7,037 bases of DNA. Source: Bacteroidia bacterium. GTDB lineage: Bacteria > Bacteroidota > Bacteroidia > Flavobacteriales > Flavobacteriaceae. Of the stretch, positions 1-6,539 are shown piece after piece. The position numbers were made by a program, and so were the translations under genes. The number at the start of each line of letters is the position of its first letter. Positions within the stretch are counted from its first letter, which is position 1. The notes beneath the pieces are model-generated. The model was not told the origin of the DNA. It ran no database searches and worked only from the letters and a program-made list of their open reading frames with translations. Where the stretch lies: the NCBI GenBank assembly GCA_030425715.1, contig JAUIAA010000111.1:1-7037 (forward strand). Reading direction: 5' to 3'.

Positions 1-817
1 TAAAAGCATCCGCAGCAATGACATCTATTGGTAAATGAATTCGTGTATTTTTTTGTTTTGCCAAGTTTAAAATATCTTGTGCAACTTGTAATTTATCATC
101 TTCAACAATAGAATCTCCAATTTTACCACCTTTTACTTTGATAAAGGTATAGGCCATTCCGCCACCAATAATAATATTATCTACTTTGTCGATTATATTT
201 TCAATCACATCAATTTTTGAAGAAACTTTTGCACCACCAATAACTGCCGTAACTGGTTTTTGATTGTCTTTTAAAACTTTATTTAAACTCTCAATTTCTT
301 GGGCCAATAACAAACCAAAACACTTATTTTCAGGAAAAAATTGTGCAATAATTGTAGTAGAAGCGTGCGCTCTATGCGCTGTGCCAAAAGCATCATTTAC
401 GTAAACATCTCCCAGTTTAGAAAGTTGTTCAGCAAAAGCAACATCTCCAGCTTTTTCTTCTTTGTGAAAACGCAAGTTTTCCAATAGCAAGACTTGACCA
501 TTTTGCAATTCTGCTACAGCTTTTTCTGCCTCTTCACCAACGCAATTGTTTACGAATTTTACTTGAACACCAATGGCATCGCTCACCGCAGCAACAATAT
601 GACTTAAAGAAAATTCGTCTTGCACACCATTTGGACGGCCTAAATGCGACATTAAGATCGCACTTCCACCATCTTCTAAAACTTTTAAAATGGTTGGTTT
701 TGCAGCTAAAATTCGAGTATTATCAGTTACTTCAAATGCTTCATTTAACGGAACGTTAAAGTCTACTCTAATTAATGCTTTTTTATTTTTGAAATTGATG
801 TCGTTTACAGTTTTCAT
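1..817 (-). CDS. pgk: Phosphoglycerate kinase, N-terminal 272 residues (3' end outside window)
   Basis: Cytosolic glycolytic and gluconeogenic enzyme that transfers phosphate between 1,3-bisphosphoglycerate and ADP. Reading leftward from the ATG at 815-817, the frame stays open to the window edge. Family hallmarks are seen in order: RVDFNVPL at residues 17-24 (D19 and N21 belong to the 3-phosphoglycerate site), R35, SHLGRP at 57-62, LLENLRFHKEE around 111-121 with R116, NDAFGTAHRAHAS at 141-153, and GGAKVSSK at 194-201, which contributes to nucleotide binding. Bacterial PGKs are usually about 390-400 residues, so roughly 120 C-terminal residues, including the final glycine-rich nucleotide loop, lie beyond position 1. 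The gene is the last of five on this strand, 135 bases after the M28 peptidase, and has its own promoter-like motif at 843-850. No anomalies are seen; the identification is very secure. Confidence 0.97.
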   Translation of the reverse strand, partial: MKTVNDINFKNKKALIRVDFNVPLNEAFEVTDNTRILAAKPTILKVLEDGGSAILMSHLGRPNGVQDEFSLSHIVAAVSDAIGVQVKFVNNCVGEEAEKAVAELQNGQVLLLENLRFHKEEKAGDVAFAEQLSKLGDVYVNDAFGTAHRAHASTTIIAQFFPENKCFGLLLAQEIESLNKVLKDNQKPVTAVIGGAKVSSKIDVIENIIDKVDNIIIGGGMAYTFIKVKGGKIGDSIVEDDKLQVAQDILNLAKQKNTRIHLPIDVIAADAF

Positions 818-842
818 AGGGAATTTTAAAAAAAATGAAGAG

Positions 843-850
843 CAAATATA
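843..850 (-). promoter_or_regulatory. Candidate pgk promoter -7 element
   Basis: On the minus strand this reads TATATTTG, an exact match to the Bacteroidota -7 consensus TAnnTTTG. Transcription would begin a few bases downstream, near 836, leaving a leader of about 20 bases before the pgk ATG. I do not see a clean TTTG -33 box at the usual 19-21 base spacing, so the call rests on the -7 match and its position. Confidence 0.5.
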
Positions 851-922
851 ACAATTAATCAGTTGGTATTTTAGTGAAATACAGTAGAGTTCGAAACTTT
901 AATATTATTTTATGAGATACTT

Positions 923-942
923 AAAAATTGCATAATGCAATT
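923..942 (-). terminator. Weak candidate terminator after the M28 peptidase gene
   Basis: Read on the minus strand, AATTGC pairs with GCAATT around an ATTAT loop, and the second arm runs into a stretch of T residues (complement of the A-run at 923-927). It starts 10 bases after the peptidase stop codon. The stem is only six pairs and A/T-rich, so termination would be partial at best. It is also a near-perfect palindrome and could instead be a protein-binding site upstream of pgk. Confidence 0.4.
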
Positions 943-952
943 GTCAAATTCG

Positions 953-3292
953 TTAAAAAGAAATGCTTTTTTTTAGTACTACAGCATCGCTTAACACAAA
1001 AGGCATGGGCATCATTTCTGTAGTTCTTGGGGTAATTAATTTCTGCAGCTTTAAAATTTCCTTATTTTCAAATAAATCATACGATGCTTCGAAAAATTCG
1101 AGCTGCGGGTTTTCGTCTTTTGGAATTTGAAAAGTAACATCCAAAAGTTGATCATCCTCAGTAAAAAAGTAACTCAAAATGTGTTTTTTATTTTCTGTGG
1201 TAAATAAAAATTCTGTATTTTTTTTAGGACTTAAATGCTCACCGTTAATGGTAATGGATTTAAAATGAAGCAAGTTTTTACTTTTTATTTCTATACGATT
1301 TACTTTTCGGTTGGGAACAATTTGAAAATGGATATTTCTATGATTACCTATAATACTATCTTTTAAAATATGGACATCTGGTTGTGCTAACGGTATGGTT
1401 TTTGTTTTTTGGTAATAAGTAAATCCTGTACCATATTTACTGGTGCTTGCTCTGCTAGAAAAAGTGCCTTTAGTTGGGTTTTTACCAAGGAATTGTTGGG
1501 TAAAAGCATCTAAATTTTGGTTATAGGTAGTCCAATAAGCTTGGTTGTCATCCATATCTAAAACATATAATATACTGTTTGGTTTTTTACTATCGGAATT
1601 GTAAGATGCCGTAAATGCTGCAGAAATCAACCCTAAAACAAACAACAAAAAAAACAAGTGGGAAAGCTTGCTAAGGTTTTTATAGGTTGCAAAAATGGGT
1701 AATAAAATGCCAAGAATTAATACAGTAATAATAGCACTAATAAATAGTATTTTTAGTCCCAAACCTATTGGGAATAGTTGGGCAAAAGGCGCAAAAATAA
1801 GTAGCACTGGGATTACTAAAAATGCGTAAAGTATTGTTTTTTTAGAAAGAGAATTTGTATTCAAAACTTCTATTCCTAAGATGACCAAAGCGATATAAAC
1901 CGGAAGGATAAAAAAGCCTGCCCCAGGTAAATAAAATGCTATAGCGGCATTGATAAGTAACCAAATACTGATGGGTGCAATATACAAATTGGCTACGGTG
2001 TATTTTTTTACTTTGCTACGATAGAACCAAAAGCTTAGCCCAATACTCAAGGAGATAAACGCCATGATATAAAAATGCCCATTGTAAGTAAAACCATGTA
2101 AGATATCTTGGTAATTTGGATATACTTTTTGCAAGAGCAACCAAATAAAATAAGTGGCCAAAGCCGAAATAAATAATGAGAGCTTATTGGCTATAAATCC
2201 TTTGATAATTTCACGAGTGTTGAGTTTTTTATTTTTAAATCCAATAATTAAAAGTAAAACAAAGCCTAAAACAGCCATGATCCACATTGGTTTTACCCAA
2301 TGAAAAGGGTAATTTATCAAACCAAATTCAGGAAAATTAAAAAAGACAAAATCTTCATTACTATGTAGATTATTTATATCTGCATTGGCAAAATAGCCAA
2401 GTAGTGGCACCAAATAATCGGCTTGGTGTTGTAAGGTTTTTTTATCTAATCTTTCGTAGCTATCTTGTGCCGTATGGTAATCAAAATGATCATCAATAAA
2501 AGCAAAATTATAGCCATCTATATTAGCGTCTTCTCTAAAAACAGTTAAATCTGTATCGTTTGGCAGCATTTTGTAAATGCTATACAAAAGCGAATTTCCA
2601 ACAGGTTTTTTGGTATGGGTTTGGTTAAATGCTTGGATTAATTTTTTGTTGCCGCCATTGGTTTCCACCAATAAAAAACTAGAACCACCGCTTCCTCTCG
2701 CTTCAAAATTTAATACTAATTTCACCTCTTTTGCCCAAGGGTGATGGTTTACAAAAGCATTTGCGCCAAGTAAACCCAACTCTTCCGCATCAGAAATTAG
2801 AATAATAATATCATTTTTTGGCGTTTCCTTTTTGGCAAGAAAAGCTCGAATTCCCTCTAAAATAGTAACTACACCACTACCTGCATCGCTTGCACCAAGT
2901 GAGGAGTGTGGGGCAGAATCGTAATGCGAAAGTAGTAGTAAAGCACCTTCATTAGCACTCCCTTTAATTCTTGCTACAATATTTTGAGTTTTTGTCCCGG
3001 CACGCCATTTGGTATTTATGGCAACTTGCTTTTGTATTTCTACGGTTAAACCTAGTTTTTTAAGTTCATCTACAATATAATCTCTAACTACCCTGTGATT
3101 TTCACTACCAACATAATGCGGTTTTTGTGCAATAACTTTTAGCTGATCCAATGCATTTTGCATGGAAAATGCAGTAGAGTTGGTTTCATTATTTGAGATT
3201 TTCTTTGGTAGTAAAGAGGTAAAACTCCAGTAAATGGAAACAATAATTATGATAAAAGAAAGGGTAGCAGTATAGTTGTTTTTGGAAGACAT
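953..3292 (-). CDS. Membrane-bound M28 family zinc metallopeptidase (ERMP1/Pff1-like architecture)
   Basis: Predicted aminopeptidase or carboxypeptidase-type enzyme with two zinc ions, anchored in the inner membrane with its catalytic domain in the periplasm. The sequence shows one N-terminal membrane segment (about residues 10-28), an M28 domain (about 45-305), eight further hydrophobic segments (about 333-562), and a soluble C-terminal domain (about 563-779). The usual M28 residues are present: H123 and D125 in SHYDS, D136 in GASDAGSG, E170 (catalytic base) and E171 in DAEELGLLGA, E197 in NFEARG, and H273 in DYHTAQDS. One plus eight membrane passes puts both the peptidase and the C-terminal domain outside the cytoplasm, as in eukaryotic ERMP1 and yeast Pff1. 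The natural substrate cannot be read from sequence. The start ATG gives a short polar N-terminus before the first membrane segment. The gene follows the regulatory-domain gene by 71 bases. Confidence 0.92.
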   Translation of the reverse strand: MSSKNNYTATLSFIIIIVSIYWSFTSLLPKKISNNETNSTAFSMQNALDQLKVIAQKPHYVGSENHRVVRDYIVDELKKLGLTVEIQKQVAINTKWRAGTKTQNIVARIKGSANEGALLLLSHYDSAPHSSLGASDAGSGVVTILEGIRAFLAKKETPKNDIIILISDAEELGLLGANAFVNHHPWAKEVKLVLNFEARGSGGSSFLLVETNGGNKKLIQAFNQTHTKKPVGNSLLYSIYKMLPNDTDLTVFREDANIDGYNFAFIDDHFDYHTAQDSYERLDKKTLQHQADYLVPLLGYFANADINNLHSNEDFVFFNFPEFGLINYPFHWVKPMWIMAVLGFVLLLIIGFKNKKLNTREIIKGFIANKLSLFISALATYFIWLLLQKVYPNYQDILHGFTYNGHFYIMAFISLSIGLSFWFYRSKVKKYTVANLYIAPISIWLLINAAIAFYLPGAGFFILPVYIALVILGIEVLNTNSLSKKTILYAFLVIPVLLIFAPFAQLFPIGLGLKILFISAIITVLILGILLPIFATYKNLSKLSHLFFLLFVLGLISAAFTASYNSDSKKPNSILYVLDMDDNQAYWTTYNQNLDAFTQQFLGKNPTKGTFSSRASTSKYGTGFTYYQKTKTIPLAQPDVHILKDSIIGNHRNIHFQIVPNRKVNRIEIKSKNLLHFKSITINGEHLSPKKNTEFLFTTENKKHILSYFFTEDDQLLDVTFQIPKDENPQLEFFEASYDLFENKEILKLQKLITPRTTEMMPMPFVLSDAVVLKKSISF

Positions 3293-3317
3293 TTTTAAAT
3301 TCCTAATTAAGATGCCT

Positions 3318-3325
3318 TAAAGATA
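3318..3325 (-). promoter_or_regulatory. Candidate promoter -7 element for the M28 peptidase gene
   Basis: The minus strand reads TATCTTTA, one base off TAnnTTTG, 25 bases before the start codon in the 71-base gap. No convincing TTTG -33 box accompanies it. The peptidase could instead be transcribed from further upstream. Confidence 0.3.
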
Positions 3326-3363
3326 GTAAAATATGGCAGTGAGTAAGGACATAGAAAAAACAC

Positions 3364-4626
3364 CTAATCTTTAATCATATTTAAACCTTCCCAAGTCATG
3401 TAGTCATCATTAAAAACTTGCTCGGCCATATCTTCACCAGCGTCAAATCTTTTTTCTTTAGGAATTGCAGTTGCTGTAGTATCAATTTTATTAATTAAAA
3501 ATACTTGCCCAATAGAAATGGCAGAATGTTCGTTTGCAGAAAAAGTGTGGGTTTTGGTTAAATTAACATCCGCGTCCCAGCGAAACAAACTTGGGTACCA
3601 TAAGTCTTTGTATTTTTGATAAGATACCGTTCTTTGAAATTTTGGGTTCTTGATTTTTAATCCCACTACCAATAAAATAGGTTTTACTACAAACGGAATA
3701 CTTAATTTTCCTTTTTGTTCCATGTGTACAATGGCATAGGTTTCTTTACTAATGATTACGGTTCCTTCATCACGAATATAATCTATTTTACGTTTTGCTT
3801 TAAAATGTATGGTAACCATAGATTCACCGTTTAGCGATGTTTCTTCGCCAAAAGTATACTCGTATTTTTTAAAATGTTTGGGTTTTAAAAAATTGTCATC
3901 GTTATTGCGTAAATCTAAATTAATTACCGATTGTGGTCCACCAAAGTCCATATCAATATTGCCATCATAATCTTCTTCGTCAATTTCCTCTCCTTTTTTT
4001 AAGGCTTTCTTTTTTTCTTTAGCCGCTTTTTTTTCAATCCATTCACGCATGAATTGAAAGGATTGTGGGTTTTCCGCTTGACGGAATAAAACCAATTGAT
4101 GCTGGTTTTTTAAGGTGTCTTTTGCTGCAGCGTAATAGGTTTTAAAAATGCCTTCGTCCTTTTTTATGGTTTGGTTGTTTTCAATAAATTTTTCTCTATA
4201 ATAGGCCAAAGATTGGTAGGGGTCTTGTGCGTAATTTTTATCTAAATTTTCAATGGCTTTTTGAATGTATTCTAATGGAGAATAGCGACTTACAATAACC
4301 TCATCTAATATATTCTCTGCAGGACGTAATTGGATATTTATAGGATTTTTAATATTTAGAACAGGCACGTAGTAAGTGTTAAACCCCATAAAACTAATGG
4401 CTAAGGTATCTAATCTTTTAGATGGAGGAATGTAGAAATCAAAGGCACCTTCGTCATTTGAAGTGGTACCAATGGGGTGATTTTTTAAAGTAACCGTTGC
4501 AAAGGGTAAGGGTTCATTATTTTCAATATTGGTAATGGTACCTGTAATATAATTTTGTTCTTGTGCAAGTACAAAGGTTTGAAAAAATGCTACTATTAAA
4601 AAAAATGAAAATCTAATCTTAACCAC
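3364..4626 (-). CDS. Exported carboxypeptidase-regulatory-like domain protein, function unknown
   Basis: A 420-residue secreted or envelope protein of a kind frequent in Bacteroidota. A signal peptide (hydrophobic about 5-20, likely cleavage A21|Q22 in VLA|QEQ) is followed by a beta-sandwich of the carboxypeptidase-D regulatory-like type at about 25-101 (pattern ITGTITN, LPFATVTLKN, GTTSNDEGAFDF, ISFMGF). The rest, about 105-420, resembles the middle region of similar TonB-receptor-like or DUF5686-type flavobacterial proteins, but it is too short to hold an outer-membrane barrel. A strikingly charged stretch lies at 196-221, lysine-rich and then acidic. The start codon is GTG at 4624-4626: no in-frame ATG precedes the signal peptide, and the start makes a normal signal sequence. 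A promoter-like motif lies 44 bases upstream. Its biochemical role is not known to me; surface or periplasmic scaffolding is an inference. Confidence 0.85.
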   Translation of the reverse strand: MVKIRFSFFLIVAFFQTFVLAQEQNYITGTITNIENNEPLPFATVTLKNHPIGTTSNDEGAFDFYIPPSKRLDTLAISFMGFNTYYVPVLNIKNPINIQLRPAENILDEVIVSRYSPLEYIQKAIENLDKNYAQDPYQSLAYYREKFIENNQTIKKDEGIFKTYYAAAKDTLKNQHQLVLFRQAENPQSFQFMREWIEKKAAKEKKKALKKGEEIDEEDYDGNIDMDFGGPQSVINLDLRNNDDNFLKPKHFKKYEYTFGEETSLNGESMVTIHFKAKRKIDYIRDEGTVIISKETYAIVHMEQKGKLSIPFVVKPILLVVGLKIKNPKFQRTVSYQKYKDLWYPSLFRWDADVNLTKTHTFSANEHSAISIGQVFLINKIDTTATAIPKEKRFDAGEDMAEQVFNDDYMTWEGLNMIKD

Positions 4627-4669
4627 TTTGTTATTTTTTACATTCGACGAATAAGTGTAGGTTATGTTA

Positions 4670-4677
4670 CAAATACA
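4670..4677 (-). promoter_or_regulatory. Candidate promoter -7 element for the 420-residue exported protein
   Basis: The minus strand reads TGTATTTG, matching TAnnTTTG except at the second position. It lies in the 66-base gap and would give a leader of roughly 35 bases. No good -33 partner is visible inside the preceding coding region, so support is modest. Confidence 0.3.
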
Positions 4678-4692
4678 TAGATTTTAAATTAC

Positions 4693-5043
4693 TCAATCAT
4701 TTTTTACCAATAAAAAATAATCGTTTTCTAATTGTAAATAACCTTGGTCGTAAACATAGTGGTAAATATTCCCTGTTTTTGTGGTATAAATAGAAGTAAA
4801 TAAGTTGAAATCAAAATTTTGTTGTAGGAGTTTTATTCGACTCACTTTAGTTTTGCCAGTAGTGTTTAGCTGTGACAAAATTCTGTAATTTTTTCTTAAA
4901 TGATTATTGGTATTTCTAATTAGGTTTTTACTGTCTTTGTTTACTTTATTGTTGTAGGTATTTCTGCAATAATCGCTACAAAATTTTTTGTCACTTCTAC
5001 CTTGAAATGGTTCGTTACATTCTAAGCATTGTTGGTTTGGCAT
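4693..5043 (-). CDS. Small zinc-ribbon protein, function unknown
   Basis: A 116-residue, probably cytoplasmic protein with no signal peptide. Its N-terminus carries four cysteines, C6, C9, C22 and C26, spaced CxxC-x12-CxxxC (CLEC then CSDYC), which fits a treble-clef or zinc-ribbon site. The text around the second pair (KKFCSDYCRNTYNN) is the form seen in many small Bacteroidota proteins annotated only as hypothetical or DUF2116-like. Residues about 27-55 are rich in N, K and R and suit nucleic-acid contact; residues about 66-116 look like a small mixed domain with hydrophobic and aromatic residues (IYHYVYDQGYLQLENDYF). It starts 44 bases after the stop of the PliG-like gene with no visible terminator between, so co-transcription is likely. 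A DNA- or RNA-binding role is an inference from the zinc site and basic segment only. Confidence 0.8.
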   Translation of the reverse strand: MPNQQCLECNEPFQGRSDKKFCSDYCRNTYNNKVNKDSKNLIRNTNNHLRKNYRILSQLNTTGKTKVSRIKLLQQNFDFNLFTSIYTTKTGNIYHYVYDQGYLQLENDYFLLVKND

Positions 5044-5087
5044 ACTTCTAATTTATAAGCTGTTTCTTTTTTAAACCCTATACATAT

Positions 5088-5870
5088 TTAGCCACCAAAA
5101 ATAACTGCTTCTGGAATTTTATAGGTTTCGTTACCTATATGAATAATATAAAGATCTGCATTTTTAGAGCTGCTAAATTTTCCAGGATCGGCATTACTTT
5201 CGTCATATCCTGTAGCTTTTCCATTATTAAAAAAAACAATTCTAGTTCTGCCATCAGATTTGGTAATGGTAACCATTGCAGTACCGTTGCCTTCGCGTTT
5301 TACACCAAAATCGCAATTTCCAACAGGTTGGCTACTGCTCATTTGGCATGGGATTTGCCCTGTTGCATGGTAATTGGTGCCAGCAACTTTGGCATCTGTA
5401 TTTGAAGCTTGATTTTGAAAAGCACTAATAGCAATTTCTAAGTGGTAATTTGCTTTTTCACTTCTTCTAGCAGCACTGCGCATTAAGTAAACGCGAATTT
5501 TATAGTTACCGCTTTTTTGCAAAACGCCTTCATACATGTTTTCTGAAGTGGAGCCATTAAAAATAGCCACGTAATCTTCATTAGGTTCCATAATGTTAAA
5601 ATAGTTGGCTCCATTGTCTGTTGCCATACTAACATTCATAGACTGCCCTTTTTTAACATTTAGAGTATAATCAATTATTTGCTCTCCGGTAATACTAGCC
5701 TGTATAGTAGTACTACTTTGCCCTTTTTTAAAATGTACTGCCTTGGTTTGTATATCTTGGGCGTATAAATTAGAAAGTGTAAATAAACTTGCAACCATAT
5801 AAATACCAATTATTTTTAAAAAAGGACTAAATACAGAGTGCAATAACGAATTTGTAGCTTTAAGTTTCAT
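5088..5870 (-). CDS. Secreted PliG-like (g-type lysozyme inhibitor-like) protein with an extra C-terminal domain
   Basis: A 260-residue exported protein. The signal peptide has a longish N-region, a hydrophobic core at about 17-32 and likely cleavage A37|Q38. Residues about 43-149 follow the pattern I recall for the periplasmic g-type lysozyme inhibitor of Enterobacteria (PliG, formerly YcgK): VHFKKGQSS, then DYTLNVKKGQ, then SGNYKIRVYLMRSAARR and a final YHLEIAIS. After a linker (about 150-165) comes a second domain, 166-260, with two cysteines, C175 and C186, probably disulphide-bonded, and a conserved-looking end, KIPEAVIFGG. I recall this second domain downstream of similar N-terminal halves in other Gram-negative bacteria, but its function is unknown to me. 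The resemblance suggests protection of peptidoglycan against goose-type lysozyme; this is homology by memory, not shown. The gene leads the minus-strand cluster and shares the divergent control region with ssb. Confidence 0.8.
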   Translation of the reverse strand: MKLKATNSLLHSVFSPFLKIIGIYMVASLFTLSNLYAQDIQTKAVHFKKGQSSTTIQASITGEQIIDYTLNVKKGQSMNVSMATDNGANYFNIMEPNEDYVAIFNGSTSENMYEGVLQKSGNYKIRVYLMRSAARRSEKANYHLEIAISAFQNQASNTDAKVAGTNYHATGQIPCQMSSSQPVGNCDFGVKREGNGTAMVTITKSDGRTRIVFFNNGKATGYDESNADPGKFSSSKNADLYIIHIGNETYKIPEAVIFGG

Positions 5871-5989
5871 AGTTTTTTGGATTAAGTGATATAGATATAT
5901 AAATGTAGGAAAAAAATAATAGAAACATAAATAGGATACTAATCAAAAATTTAATTTCAAATAAATTACTCATATTAAATGTGTTAAGG

Positions 5990-6019
5990 TTTGCCTGCAA
6001 TACTGACGAAATACGTTTA
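5990..6019 (+). promoter_or_regulatory. Candidate distal rightward promoter upstream of ssb
   Basis: TTTG at 5990-5993 is followed, after 18 bases, by TACGTTTA at 6012-6019, which matches TAnnTTTG except in the last base. The spacing is one base short of the usual 19-21. The -7 element is embedded in the palindrome at 6013-6026, so a bound repressor would cover it. The leader to ssb would be about 125 bases. Confidence 0.35.
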
Positions 6020-6030
6020 TAAACGTTTAC
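6013..6030. repeat. Overlapping palindromes, candidate operator
   Basis: ACGTTTATAAACGT at 6013-6026 is a perfect 14-base palindrome, and TAAACGTTTA at 6020-6029 is a second perfect palindrome overlapping it. The unit ACGTTTA recurs exactly 10 bases apart (6013 and 6023), about one helical turn. GTTTAC at 6025-6030 is mirrored by GTAAAC at 6049-6054. Palindromes with a central CG are typical of LacI-family operators, but no regulator of that family is in the window, so the binding protein is unknown. Confidence 0.55.
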
Positions 6031-6087
6031 ATTCAATTACATACGAAAGTAAACACTTTGTAACCGAGTAATATAAAGTGCCTGTCG

Positions 6088-6095
6088 CAACTTTG
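6088..6095 (+). promoter_or_regulatory. Candidate proximal ssb promoter -7 element
   Basis: CAACTTTG matches TAnnTTTG except at the first base and would start transcription near 6102, about 50 bases before the ssb ATG. A TTTG lies upstream at 6057-6060, but 27 bases away, too far for a standard -33 box. The identical ACTTTGTA context at both places may reflect a repeated binding site rather than promoter halves. Confidence 0.3.
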
Positions 6096-6153
6096 TACCC
6101 TCAATAAACATATTATAAACAAGTCTGCTACAACAGGCATAAAATTTAAAATC

Positions 6154-6492
6154 ATGAATAACTTAAGAAACAAAGTACAGTTAATTGGTCATTTAGGTAT
6201 GAGTCCAGAGGTTAAAACATTAGAATCTGGTAAAAAACTAGCTAAATTTTCTGTGGCAACGAATGAAACCTACAAAAATGCAAAAGGAGAAAAGATTACA
6301 GACACCCAATGGCATCAGGTAGTAGCATGGAATAAAACTGCGGAACTTGCAGAAATGTATTTGGAAAAAGGTAAAGAGATTGCCTTAGAAGGAAAGCTTA
6401 CTACAAGAAGTTATGAAGATGCAAATGGAGCTAAAAAATATATTACCGAAATAGTATGCCATGAGTTACTTTTATTGGGAGCTAAGAATTAA
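6154..6492 (+). CDS. ssb: Single-stranded DNA-binding protein, short form without acidic tail
   Basis: Binds and protects single-stranded DNA in replication, repair and recombination through an OB fold, normally as a homotetramer. The 112 residues are almost wholly OB domain: NKVQLIGHLG at 6-15, KLAKFSVATNETY at 28-40, TQWHQVVAWN at 51-60 and GKEIALEGKLTTRSY at 73-87. Against E. coli SSB the stacking tryptophans align as Y40, W53 and Y87, so two of three are tyrosine. The protein ends at CHELLLLGAKN: the flexible linker and the DDIPF-like acidic tip that recruit partner proteins in canonical SSBs (often 140-180 residues) are absent, while the frame ends in a clean TAA. Many Bacteroidota carry such short SSBs besides a full-length one, so this may be an accessory paralogue. 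It has its own control region and a strong terminator, indicating a single-gene transcript. Confidence 0.94.
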   Translation: MNNLRNKVQLIGHLGMSPEVKTLESGKKLAKFSVATNETYKNAKGEKITDTQWHQVVAWNKTAELAEMYLEKGKEIALEGKLTTRSYEDANGAKKYITEIVCHELLLLGAKN

Positions 6493-6499
6493 TAGTGAT

Positions 6500-6537
6500 A
6501 AATAGGGCTGATAAAATATTTTTTGTCAGCCCTATTT
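6500..6537 (+). terminator. Strong hairpin terminator after ssb
   Basis: AAATAGGGCTGA at 6500-6511 pairs perfectly with TCAGCCCTATTT at 6526-6537. A U-G pair (6512/6525) and four A-T pairs (6513-6516 with 6521-6524) extend this to a 17-pair stem with a TATT loop. It begins eight bases after the ssb stop. The T-rich stretch after the stem (TTAATTTCCATTTT) is imperfect, but the arrangement fits an intrinsic terminator. The stem is nearly symmetrical but lies between two same-strand genes, so it mainly insulates the patatin gene from ssb. Confidence 0.8.
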
Positions 6538-6539
6538 AA

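Larger units (their letters stand above)
5871..6153. promoter_or_regulatory. Divergent intergenic control region between the PliG-like gene and ssb
   Basis: This 283-base A/T-rich stretch has no convincing reading frame. It must carry the start signals for the minus-strand PliG-like gene and the plus-strand ssb. It contains a palindrome cluster at 6013-6030, a repeated ACTTTGTA at 6055-6062 and 6090-6097, and promoter-like elements described separately. The half next to the PliG-like gene (5871-5985) is simple A/T-rich sequence; TATGTTTC near 5920-5930 on the minus strand is a possible -7 element, without a well-spaced -33 box. Confidence 0.6.

Noticed and set aside
818..952. Possible small gene or RNA in the gap between the M28 gene and pgk
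   Set aside because: Only a weak hairpin and a promoter-like element are seen; there is no start-to-stop frame of useful length.
5139..5405. Plus-strand open frame of 88 codons antisense to the PliG-like gene
   Set aside because: It lies wholly inside a well-supported gene on the other strand, has no recognisable domain and no promoter-like motif; it is a chance frame.
953..5870. Five minus-strand genes as one functional operon or new defence-like system
   Set aside because: Gaps of 66-135 bases with promoter-like motifs, a candidate terminator before pgk and unrelated functions argue for a loose co-directional cluster rather than a single system.
6079..6139. Seven-base inverted repeat TGCCTGT / ACAGGCA flanking the proximal ssb promoter region
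   Set aside because: The arms are 47 bases apart with no further pairing, and the left arm probably precedes the transcription start, so a leader RNA structure or riboswitch is not supported.
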